Part shown: positions 7,150-11,918 of the stretch, one piece after another | How the letters are laid out: each line of letters begins with the position of its first letter | Numbering within the stretch: position 1 is the stretch's first letter | Assembly (NCBI GenBank): GCA_964436865.1 | Contig: CAYTFK010000223.1 | Span: 1 to 11,918, forward strand | Direction: 5' to 3' | DNA from: JAXGPP01 sp964436865 | GTDB taxonomy: Bacteria; Planctomycetota; Planctomycetia; Pirellulales; Thermoguttaceae | Length of the DNA: 11,918 nucleotides | Position numbers and translations under genes: made by a program | The notes under the pieces: generated by a model | The model's input: only the letters and a program-made list of their open reading frames with translations | What the model was told of the DNA's origin: nothing | The model's database searches: none

Positions 7150-7905
7150 ATGTCGACCGGCAGGACGTTGGTGACGGTCGCTACCTACAATGAGATTGAG
7201 AATCTTCCTCGCCTGGTCGAGGAGATCCACCGCCACGTTCCGGATGCCGACATCCTGGTGGTCGACGACAATTCTCCCGACGGCACCGGCCGATGGTGCG
7301 ACGAAAAGGCGGCGGCGGACGGTCGAGTGTCCTGCCTCCACCGCGAGGGGAAGCTGGGGCTGGGCACGGCGACGATCGCCGCGATGAGGTATGCGATCGA
7401 GCACGACTACGAGCGGATGGTGAACCTTGACGCCGATTTCAGCCATCCGCCGCGGTATTTGCCCGATTTGATTCGCCGCCTCGACCCGCCCGACGGATCG
7501 GCGGTTGATGTCGTTGTCGGATCGCGATACGCGGAGGGGGGGGCGATCGAGGGGTGGTCTTGGCGGCGGCGGTGGATGTCGCGGATGGTCAATCTCTACG
7601 CCCGGTCGCTGCTGGCCCTCCCCACCCGGGATTCAAGCGGCGCTTTTCGCTGCTACCGCACGTCGCTCCTGGCCCGTCTCGACTTCGCGGCCATCCGCTC
7701 GCGGGGCTATTCGTTCCAGGAGGAGATTCTCTGGCACCTGAAGAGCTTGGGGGCGCGGTTTGCCGAGACGCCGATTACGTTTGTCGATCGCCGCTACGGA
7801 CGCTCGAAGATCAACGGCCGGGAGGCTGTCGCGGCGCTGTGGATCATTTTGATCCTCGGCATCCGCGGCGCACGGCGTCCCACGCCCCCCACCGGTACGG
7901 AATGA
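7150..7905 (+). CDS. Polyprenol-phosphate-mannose synthase-like GT2 glycosyltransferase (DPM1 family)
   Basis: A 251-residue GT-A fold family 2 glycosyltransferase, closest to dolichol/polyprenol-monophosphate mannosyltransferases, which move a sugar from a nucleotide donor to a lipid phosphate at the inner face of the membrane. The family series is nearly complete: ATYNEIENL (11-19), VVDDNSPDGTG (37-47), KLGLGTA (68-74), the metal-binding D94-A-D96 in NLDADFSHPP, VVGSRY, DSSGAFRCY, GYSFQEEILW, and FVDRRYGRSKI near the end. It has no C-terminal pair of membrane helices, only a short hydrophobic stretch (about 232-244), so it is the soluble DPM1-type form that may need a partner. It diverges from the MFS gene. 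The sugar may be mannose or another hexose; the lipid acceptor is inferred from the family. Confidence 0.9.
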   Translation: MSTGRTLVTVATYNEIENLPRLVEEIHRHVPDADILVVDDNSPDGTGRWCDEKAAADGRVSCLHREGKLGLGTATIAAMRYAIEHDYERMVNLDADFSHPPRYLPDLIRRLDPPDGSAVDVVVGSRYAEGGAIEGWSWRRRWMSRMVNLYARSLLALPTRDSSGAFRCYRTSLLARLDFAAIRSRGYSFQEEILWHLKSLGARFAETPITFVDRRYGRSKINGREAVAALWIILILGIRGARRPTPPTGTE

Positions 7906-7955
7906 AAAGTCGGTCGGAAGTGAAGGGCGGCGTTCCGGCGTGGGCCCGCTCCGAT

Positions 7956-7961
7956 CATAAT
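7956..7961 (+). promoter_or_regulatory. Weak -10-like site upstream of the thioesterase
   Basis: CATAAT matches 5 of 6 bases of the -10 consensus, but the -35 region is poor. It overlaps an in-frame upstream ATG at 7960, which is one reason for rejecting that ATG as the thioesterase start. The leader to the ATG at 8044 would be about 75 bases. Confidence 0.22.
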
Positions 7962-8043
7962 GAGGTCTTTCGTTCACACGATCTGGTTCCCGGCGGCAGG
8001 GTGTTATCACCGCGCGGGGGCCACAGCAGGCATTTCCCCTCCC

Positions 8044-8475
8044 ATGGCTGAATCGCGACACACGATGGAGTTCCGCGTCCGTTACAGCGACACCGACCAG
8101 ATGGGCACTTACTACAACTCGCGACCGCTGGAGTGGTTCGAGCAGGGGCGGAGCGAGTTGTGCCGCGCGCTGGGCAAGACCTACCGCGAGATGGAGTCGC
8201 TCGGAGTGCGGATGCCGGTGACCGAATCGCACGTCGAGTACCTCGGCCCGGCCGAGTATGATGACCTGTTGCGGATGACGTTGGTGCTGTCGATGGGAGG
8301 CAAAGCGCGGCTGCGGTTCGACGTCGCGGTGGAGCAGGCCGAGACGGGGCGTCCGGTCTGCCGCGGCTGGACGGTTCACGCGGTCACCAATCTCGATGGC
8401 CGGCCGATGCGCCCGCCGGCCTGGCTCCACGAGATGGTCGGCGGGACGGCGGTCGACGATATCCGCGCCCGCTGA
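8044..8475 (+). CDS. YbgC/FadM-type hotdog acyl-CoA thioesterase
   Basis: A 143-residue hotdog-fold protein of the 4-hydroxybenzoyl-CoA thioesterase (4HBT) group, which hydrolyses acyl- or aryl-CoA thioesters in the cytoplasm. The signature is VRYSDTDQMGTYYNSRPLEW (12-31). D18 is the expected catalytic Asp, followed by the G-x-x-Y-N turn and the long helix with FEQGRSEL. From this ATG the length matches the family. The in-frame ATG at 7960 would add a Cys/His-containing leader with no ribosome binding site and a match to a -10 element, so I chose 8044, although its own Shine-Dalgarno is also weak. The PaaK-family ligase starts 50 bases downstream, and a thioesterase beside a CoA ligase suggests a shared aryl- or acyl-CoA intermediate. 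No Tol-Pal genes are near, which would be the usual YbgC setting. Confidence 0.86.
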   Translation: MAESRHTMEFRVRYSDTDQMGTYYNSRPLEWFEQGRSELCRALGKTYREMESLGVRMPVTESHVEYLGPAEYDDLLRMTLVLSMGGKARLRFDVAVEQAETGRPVCRGWTVHAVTNLDGRPMRPPAWLHEMVGGTAVDDIRAR

Positions 8476-8525
8476 AGCCATCCCCGTTGACGATTTCCCC
8501 CACCTCCTTCCGCCTTCGCCTTCCC

Positions 8526-9857
8526 ATGACCGTTCTCCGCGACGCAACGAGTGCCACCTTCCACCCGGTGAGCAGCCCCGACTATGTCCCCAGAGCGTGC
8601 CTGCGGGAACTGCAGTCGCGGCGGTTGCGGGACGTCGTGCGGCGGACGTTCGATCGCGTCGAGTTGTTTCGCCGGCGGATGGACGAGCGGAAGCTTACGC
8701 CCGACTGCATCCGCAGTATCGACGACATCAGCCGGTTGCCGTTCACGGTGAAGGCCGACCTCCGGGATACGTATCCCTTCGGACTGTTCGCCAGCCCGAT
8801 GAGCGACATCGTGCGGCTGCATGCCTCGAGCGGCACCACCGGCAAACCGATCGTGGTGGCATACACCCGGAACGATGTCGAGGTGTGGACGAACGTCATG
8901 GTCCGGGCGCTGGCGTCGTACGGGTTGCACCAGGGAGACATCATCCAGAACTCCTACGGCTACGGCCTCTTTACCGGCGGGCTCGGCGCGCACTACGGGG
9001 CCGAAACGCTGGGGGCGACCGTGATTCCCACCTCGGGCGGCAACACCGATCGCCAGATCATGGTGATGAAGGATTTCGGCGTCTCGGCGGTCTGCTGCAC
9101 GCCGAGCTACTTCCTGCACATCCTCGACCGCGCCGCCGAGATCGGCGTCGACCTGCGGGAGCTGCCGCTGCGGGCCGGCGTGTTCGGCGCCGAGCCGTGG
9201 ACCGAGGCGATGCGGAAGCGGATCGAAGAGGCGGCCGCCATCAAGGCCTACGACATCTACGGGCTGTCGGAGATCATCGGTCCCGGCGTGGCTGCCGAGT
9301 GCTGCCACCAGCACGGGTTGCATGTGTTTGAAGACCACTTCTACCCCGAGATCATCGATCCCGACACGGGTGACCCCCTGCCCGACGGCCAGCACGGCGA
9401 ACTCGTGCTGACCACGCTGACCAAAGAAGCGATGCCGGCGATCCGCTACCGGACCCGCGACATCACGTCGATTCTGTCCGAAGCCTGCCCTTGCGGCCGG
9501 ACTATCCGCCGGATCGAGCGGATCACGCACCGCAGCGACGACATGTTCATCATCCGCGGGATCAACGTGTTTCCGTCACAGATCGAAACGGCACTGTTGA
9601 CGGTGGAAGGGACGTTGCCGCACTACCAGATCGTGCTCACGCGGGTTAAGGGGCTCGATCAGATCGAGGTCCGCATCGAGGTGACATCGGACATCTTCAG
9701 CGACCGGATCAGCGCCCTGGAAGCCTTGCAGCAGAAGCTCGCGCGGCAGATCGAGCACACGATCGGCCTGCGCGTGACGGTCACGCTGGTGGAGCCGCAC
9801 ACAATCCAGCGGAGCGAGGGCAAAGCCAGACGCGTGCTCGATCAGCGGGAGCTGTAA
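8526..9857 (+). CDS. paaK: PaaK-family CoA ligase (phenylacetate-CoA ligase-like)
   Basis: A 443-residue adenylate-forming ligase of the PaaK family, which activates an aryl or other carboxylic acid with ATP and joins it to CoA. Visible motifs: the phosphate loop SSGTTGKP (101-108), YDIYGLSE (242-249), the hinge-region RTRD (309-312), CPCG (321-324), a C-terminal domain opening at IIRGINVFPSQIE (342-354), and Lys433 in SEGKARR, the expected catalytic Lys near the end. The length is right for PaaK (about 430-440). An in-frame TTG at 8487 would add 13 residues; the ATG at 8526 starts at the usual place, but neither has a clear Shine-Dalgarno. It follows the thioesterase by 50 bases. No ring-hydroxylating paaABCDE genes are nearby, so phenylacetate as substrate is not supported by context. 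Confidence 0.9.
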   Translation: MTVLRDATSATFHPVSSPDYVPRACLRELQSRRLRDVVRRTFDRVELFRRRMDERKLTPDCIRSIDDISRLPFTVKADLRDTYPFGLFASPMSDIVRLHASSGTTGKPIVVAYTRNDVEVWTNVMVRALASYGLHQGDIIQNSYGYGLFTGGLGAHYGAETLGATVIPTSGGNTDRQIMVMKDFGVSAVCCTPSYFLHILDRAAEIGVDLRELPLRAGVFGAEPWTEAMRKRIEEAAAIKAYDIYGLSEIIGPGVAAECCHQHGLHVFEDHFYPEIIDPDTGDPLPDGQHGELVLTTLTKEAMPAIRYRTRDITSILSEACPCGRTIRRIERITHRSDDMFIIRGINVFPSQIETALLTVEGTLPHYQIVLTRVKGLDQIEVRIEVTSDIFSDRISALEALQQKLARQIEHTIGLRVTVTLVEPHTIQRSEGKARRVLDQREL

Positions 9858-9865
9858 GGCGGTCT

Positions 9866-9891
9866 GGCCGGCATGCTTTTCAGTCCCGGCC
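9866..9891 (+). terminator. Possible hairpin after the CoA ligase
   Basis: GGCCGG (9866-9871) and CCGGCC (9886-9891) form a 6-bp stem with a 14-base loop, beginning 8 bases after the CoA ligase stop. No T-run follows. It is placed where a terminator would be expected, but the fold alone is weak evidence. Confidence 0.28.
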
Positions 9892-9929
9892 GCGGCGTGT
9901 TCAGCCCGCGGCGAGCCGAACTGGGGCCG

Positions 9930-9985
9930 CTCGACGCGCGAAGCGAAACGCATTAAGGGCTTGTTTCGGTTGACTTCGTCGCGCG
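9930..9985 (+). repeat. Imperfect palindrome, REP-like element copy A
   Basis: The arms CGCGCG (9935-9940), AAG and CGAAAC (9944-9949) pair with GTTTCG (9963-9968), CTT (9974-9976) and CGCGCG (9980-9985), with one-sided bulges and a 13-base loop. The element is homologous, in reverse orientation, to copy B at 10480-10545. They share an identical 13-mer AAGCGAAACGCAT (9941-9953), an AAGGG in the loop, GTTTCG, and most of the 15 bases after it. By eye about three quarters of 56 positions agree. No transposase is nearby. Confidence 0.68.
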
Positions 9986-9992
9986 GGGTGAT

Positions 9993-10013
9993 CATGGTCT
10001 TTCGCAGACCATG
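9993..10013. repeat. Perfect 8-bp hairpin
   Basis: CATGGTCT (9993-10000), loop TTCGC and AGACCATG (10006-10013) form a perfect stem-loop just after repeat copy A. No T-run follows. It could end transcription from the CoA ligase unit, act as a protein-binding site, or be part of the repeat element. Confidence 0.5.
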
Positions 10014-10030
10014 CACGTCTCGGCTCGGAA

Positions 10031-10150
10031 CCGCAGTCCCCCTCGGCTGCCCGTCTCATCCCTCGCAAGTTCCCTCTCTACGCGTCTCCGCGTGAAACAA
10101 CTCCCCGCCCCCATTCCGCATCCTCCCGCCCTTCCCGCCACCCCCTCCAG
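10031..10150 (+). other. Pyrimidine-rich intergenic tract
   Basis: About 120 bases with a strong C/T bias on the plus strand, in runs of C and CT with few purines. No open frame with a ribosome binding site uses it. It lies between the 9993-10013 hairpin and the promoter at 10191. Such purine/pyrimidine asymmetry can be structural or simply a local mutational bias. Confidence 0.5.
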
Positions 10151-10190
10151 AAACCCGAGCAAAACGGGCCAAATCCGGCCGGTTTCATTA

Positions 10191-10220
10191 TTGACAAGAA
10201 TACATGAACACTGGTATAGT
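10191..10220 (+). promoter_or_regulatory. Near-consensus extended -10 sigma70-type promoter
   Basis: A perfect TTGACA (10191-10196), an 18-base spacer and TATAGT (10215-10220, 5 of 6) preceded by TGG, an extended -10. The surrounding 30 bases are A/T-rich against a GC-rich background. This is the best promoter in the window. Transcription would start near 10227, at a CGGCGG/CCGCCG hairpin. The first strong ribosome binding site downstream is at 10415-10421. Confidence 0.68.
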
Positions 10221-10226
10221 AACCGG

Positions 10227-10249
10227 CGGCGGCGAACCTCCGTCCGCCG
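10227..10249 (+). promoter_or_regulatory. Hairpin at the predicted 5' end of the leader transcript
   Basis: CGGCGG (10227-10232) pairs perfectly with CCGCCG (10244-10249) across an 11-base loop, exactly where the transcript from the 10191 promoter should begin. A 5'-terminal stem of this kind can protect mRNA from decay. It is predicted from complementarity only. Confidence 0.42.
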
Positions 10250-10322
10250 ACGCGATAACGACCCAGTATGACGAGTGCTGCCCGTGTTCGCCTATTCCCA
10301 ATTCGTCACACTCACCCCTTCC

Positions 10323-10336
10323 CTCGCCGCGGCGAG
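10323..10336. repeat. Perfect 14-bp palindrome in the leader
   Basis: CTCGCCGCGGCGAG reads the same on both strands. It lies about 100 bases into the predicted leader transcript and about 95 bases before the ribosome binding site. As DNA it could bind a dimeric protein; as RNA it has no loop, so dimerisation or no function are also possible. Confidence 0.45.
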
Positions 10337-10414
10337 ACATCCGCGCCCGCCCGGCAGACACATGTATCGACCGCGTTCCACCAACCCCTCTAGGAACTTC
10401 AACACGGCAGCCAT

Positions 10415-10421
10415 AAGGAGT
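10415..10421 (+). promoter_or_regulatory. Textbook Shine-Dalgarno site before a dubious ORF
   Basis: AAGGAGT is followed by a 9-base A-rich spacer and ATG at 10431. This is as strong a ribosome binding site as any in the window, yet the frame it serves does not look like a normal protein. Together with the 10191 promoter it looks like the start of an expressed gene. Confidence 0.6.
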
Positions 10422-10430
10422 AAAACACTT

Positions 10431-10646
10431 ATGTCTTCGCCTCTGTCGCGAAACCCCGCCCGTGCTTCAACTTGCGTCCGCGGCTCGCGACCAAGTGAAG
10501 CGAAACACCCCTTGCATGCGTTTCGCTTGCGGTCGCGAGGGCCGCCAGAAGACCCGTGTGCCGGGCAAATCTTCGCGCACGCGGCGAGTCCCGGAGCGGT
10601 TACTGAGAACGCGCGAATGCTGAGAGCGGCCCGGGCCGATGGTTGA
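10431..10646 (+). CDS. Hypothetical Arg-rich 71-residue ORF, possible truncated gene start
   Basis: An ATG with an excellent AAGGAGT site opens a 71-codon frame. The product is rich in Arg, Ala, Pro and Ser, starts MSSPLSRNPARAS, and has no hydrophobic core, signal peptide or motif I recognise. Repeat copy B (10480-10545) makes up codons 17-38, so nearly a third of the frame is palindromic repeat DNA. Two readings fit: a real gene start whose original body was lost when the repeat arrived, or a leader peptide or noise. The expression signals are strong (promoter at 10191, this ribosome binding site) while the coding evidence is weak. It ends 65 bases before the BNR protein. I do not assign a function. 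Confidence 0.35.
   Translation: MSSPLSRNPARASTCVRGSRPSEAKHPLHAFRLRSRGPPEDPCAGQIFAHAASPGAVTENARMLRAARADG
10480..10545 (-). repeat. Imperfect palindrome, REP-like element copy B
   Basis: Long stem: GCGG (10480-10483) with CCGC (10542-10545), CTCGCGACC (10484-10492) with GGTCGCGAG (10531-10539), and AAGCGAAAC (10498-10506) with GTTTCGCTT (10520-10528). There are small bulges and a 13-base loop (10507-10519). About 22 base pairs in all, the strongest fold in the window. Reverse-complemented it aligns with copy A at 9930-9985, including the identical 13-mer (10516-10528 on this strand). It lies inside the 71-codon frame that starts at 10431. Confidence 0.72.
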
Positions 10647-10670
10647 CCGGCGCCGCGCTTGTGGTAGGCT
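10643..10670 (+). promoter_or_regulatory. Candidate promoter for the BNR protein gene
   Basis: TTGACC (10643-10648, 5 of 6), a 16-base spacer and TAGGCT (10665-10670) preceded by TGG. This repeats the TTGAC ... TGG-TA pattern of the 10191 promoter. Transcription would start near 10677, giving about a 35-base leader to the ATG at 10712. The -10 match is modest (3 of 6). Confidence 0.4.
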
Positions 10671-10711
10671 GCGCCGCTGCCCGCCAATAGACCTCGAAAC
10701 CAGGGTGCCCG

Positions 10712-11918
10712 ATGATGAGACAGACATTCCCGATCATTTCCCTCCTCCTGCTCCACGCTCTCGCCCTGCCCGCCCCGGCTGCCGGCCCGCCGTCGCCCAC
10801 CGTGCCCGGCGTCGTGATCGACCATATCCCGGCGGCCACCGGCGTGTACATCGGCTCGCCCAGCATCGCCGTTCTGCCCGAGGGCGACTACGTGGCCTCG
10901 CACGACCACTTCGGCCCCAAGACCACCGAACATCAGAGTGCGCTGACAAGCGTCTTTCGTTCAACGGATCGCGGCCAGAGTTGGAAAAAGATCTCCGACG
11001 TCCAGGGAGCGTTCTGGTCGAGCCTCTTCGTACACCGCGGCGCGCTCTACCTGCTCGGCCCCAACCGGCACCACGGCAATATCGTGATCCGCCGCTCCAC
11101 CGACGGCGGCGAAACATGGACCACGCCCGCCGATGCGGCCTCCGGGTTGCTCCGCGACAACGGCGAGTACCACTGCGCGCCGATGCCCGTGCTCGAACAT
11201 GCCGGGCGCCTGTGGCGGGCGTTCGAGTGGCGCAATCCGCCGGTGGCCTGGGGGATCAACTACCGCGCCGGCATGCTCTCCGCCCCGGTCGACGCCGATC
11301 TGCTCAACGCGGCCAATTGGACCGCGAGCAACTTCCTCCCCAGCGACCGGTCGTGGAACGGCGGCGACATGGGCGCCTGGCTCGAAGGCAACGCGGTCGT
11401 CGCACCTGATGGCCAACTCGTCGATATCCTTCGCGTGCAAACCCGGTCGCCCGATGAAAAGGCCGCCATCGTCCGCATCAGCCCCGACGGCCGAAAGGCC
11501 TCCTTCGACCCCCAGACCGGCTTCGTCGATTTCCCCGGCGGGGCAAAGAAGTTCACCATTCGCTTTGATCCCCAAACAAAGCTCTACTGGTCGCTGGCCA
11601 GCATAGTCCACGAGCGTCATCGCGCCGACAATCCCGGCAGCATCCGCAACACGCTGGCGCTCACATCGTCGCCCGACCTGGTCCACTGGACCGTGCGCTC
11701 GATCGTGCTCTACCACCCCGAAGTGAAGAAGCACGGCTTCCAGTACGTCGATTGGCTCTTCGACGGCGACGACATCATTGCCGCCTGCCGCACCGCCTAC
11801 GACGATGGCCAGGGGGGTGCACACAACGCCCACGACGCCAACTACCTGACCTTCCACCGCATCAACGGTTTTCGCGACCTGACGATGGCCGACTCGGCGT
11901 CGCTAACCGAACTGCCCG
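10712..11918 (+). CDS. Secreted BNR/Asp-box (sialidase-like) protein, 3' end beyond window
   Basis: A 402-codon frame that is open to the right edge, so the C-terminus is missing. The first 24 residues are a signal peptide: MMRQT, a hydrophobic core (about 6-19) and a PAPAA cleavage region. Two Asp-boxes follow, S84-T-D86-R-G88-Q-S-W91 and S129-T-D131-G-G133-E-T-W136, the hallmark of beta-propeller BNR repeats found in sialidases and other exported glycan-binding or glycan-cleaving proteins. The block near 46-60 (YIGSPSIAVLPEGDY) sits where sialidases have the Arg-Ile-Pro motif, but the Arg is not evident. A true sialidase activity is therefore doubtful; it may be another glycosidase or a binding protein. 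The ATG pair at 10712/10715 has only a weak AGGGTG site. The frame reads without interruption and replaces several shorter frames antisense or out of phase to it. Confidence 0.82.
   Translation, partial: MMRQTFPIISLLLLHALALPAPAAGPPSPTVPGVVIDHIPAATGVYIGSPSIAVLPEGDYVASHDHFGPKTTEHQSALTSVFRSTDRGQSWKKISDVQGAFWSSLFVHRGALYLLGPNRHHGNIVIRRSTDGGETWTTPADAASGLLRDNGEYHCAPMPVLEHAGRLWRAFEWRNPPVAWGINYRAGMLSAPVDADLLNAANWTASNFLPSDRSWNGGDMGAWLEGNAVVAPDGQLVDILRVQTRSPDEKAAIVRISPDGRKASFDPQTGFVDFPGGAKKFTIRFDPQTKLYWSLASIVHERHRADNPGSIRNTLALTSSPDLVHWTVRSIVLYHPEVKKHGFQYVDWLFDGDDIIAACRTAYDDGQGGAHNAHDANYLTFHRINGFRDLTMADSASLTELP

Noticed and set aside
6865..7446. N-terminal extension of the MFS frame
   Set aside because: The frame is open far upstream but runs through a good promoter and antisense to the GT2 gene. 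The added residues have no family match. The start at 6864 is preferred.
8376..9530. Minus-strand open frame opposite the CoA ligase
   Set aside because: Antisense shadow rich in Arg, Asp, Gly and His with no motif or ribosome binding site; PaaK motifs are all on the plus strand.
10011..10271. Short plus-strand frames in the pyrimidine-rich tract
   Set aside because: Pro/Ser/Arg-rich translations of a biased tract, no ribosome binding site, and they cross the promoter at 10191.
9858..10711. CRISPR array or tRNA gene in the large intergenic region
   Set aside because: Only two repeat copies in opposite orientation with no regular spacing, and no cloverleaf or T-loop GTTCRANNC pattern was found by eye.
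10639..11409. Plus-strand frame of 256 codons overlapping the BNR gene
   Set aside because: Arg/Pro-rich out-of-phase reading. The frame from 10712 has a signal peptide and Asp-boxes and stays open to the window edge.
10961..11857. Minus-strand open frame of about 300 codons opposite the BNR gene
   Set aside because: Val/Gly/Ala-rich antisense product without a motif, opposite a clear exported protein.
1..11918. Defence system, prophage or toxin-antitoxin module
   Set aside because: No nuclease, helicase, integrase, phage structural protein or small paired ORFs with shared promoter were seen; the recognised genes are housekeeping, envelope and metabolic.

Overview
The window is high-GC bacterial DNA carrying a mixed set of housekeeping, envelope and acyl-CoA genes in several short transcription units. 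Gene content suggests a planctomycete, possibly Pirellulales-like: a stand-alone type II secretion F-family protein beside a membrane-anchored HtrA, a RimI with FF in place of the usual Tyr, a secreted BNR/sialidase-like protein, and long pyrimidine-rich intergenic DNA. This placement is an inference from gene content; no rRNA or marker gene is present to confirm it.

Layout. Positions 16-495 (+) hold a YfcE-type metallophosphoesterase, convergent with rimI (518-1036, -). An HtrA/DegS-like protease (1296-2519, -) lies upstream of rimI on the same strand. Diverging from htrA is a run of three plus-strand genes: a GspF/PilC-family membrane protein (2780-3811), a class I SAM methyltransferase (3825-4547) and a GalE-like NAD-dependent sugar epimerase (4629-5570). 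The epimerase end overlaps by about 100 bases the end of a convergent MFS transporter (5470-6864, -). Diverging from the transporter is a polyprenol-phosphate-mannose synthase-like GT2 (7150-7905, +), followed by a YbgC/FadM-type thioesterase (8044-8475) and a PaaK-family CoA ligase (8526-9857).

From 9858 to 10711 there is no convincing conventional gene, but it is the most structured part of the window. It holds two homologous imperfect palindromes in opposite orientation (about 9930-9985 and 10480-10545). Between them lie a perfect 8-bp hairpin, a pyrimidine-rich tract, a near-consensus sigma70-type promoter with a hairpin at the predicted transcript start, a 14-bp perfect palindrome, and a textbook ribosome binding site before a dubious Arg-rich 71-codon frame. 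A secreted BNR/Asp-box protein then starts at 10712 and runs off the right edge.

Functional links: the epimerase, GT2 and perhaps the methyltransferase fit surface glycan or lipid-linked sugar synthesis. HtrA and the secretion-type membrane protein fit envelope maintenance and export. The thioesterase and CoA ligase form a likely two-gene acyl/aryl-CoA unit. I saw no rRNA, tRNA, CRISPR array, transposase or phage gene, and nothing I can defend as a new multi-gene system. The best candidate for something undescribed is the repeat-flanked leader region at 9930-10545.
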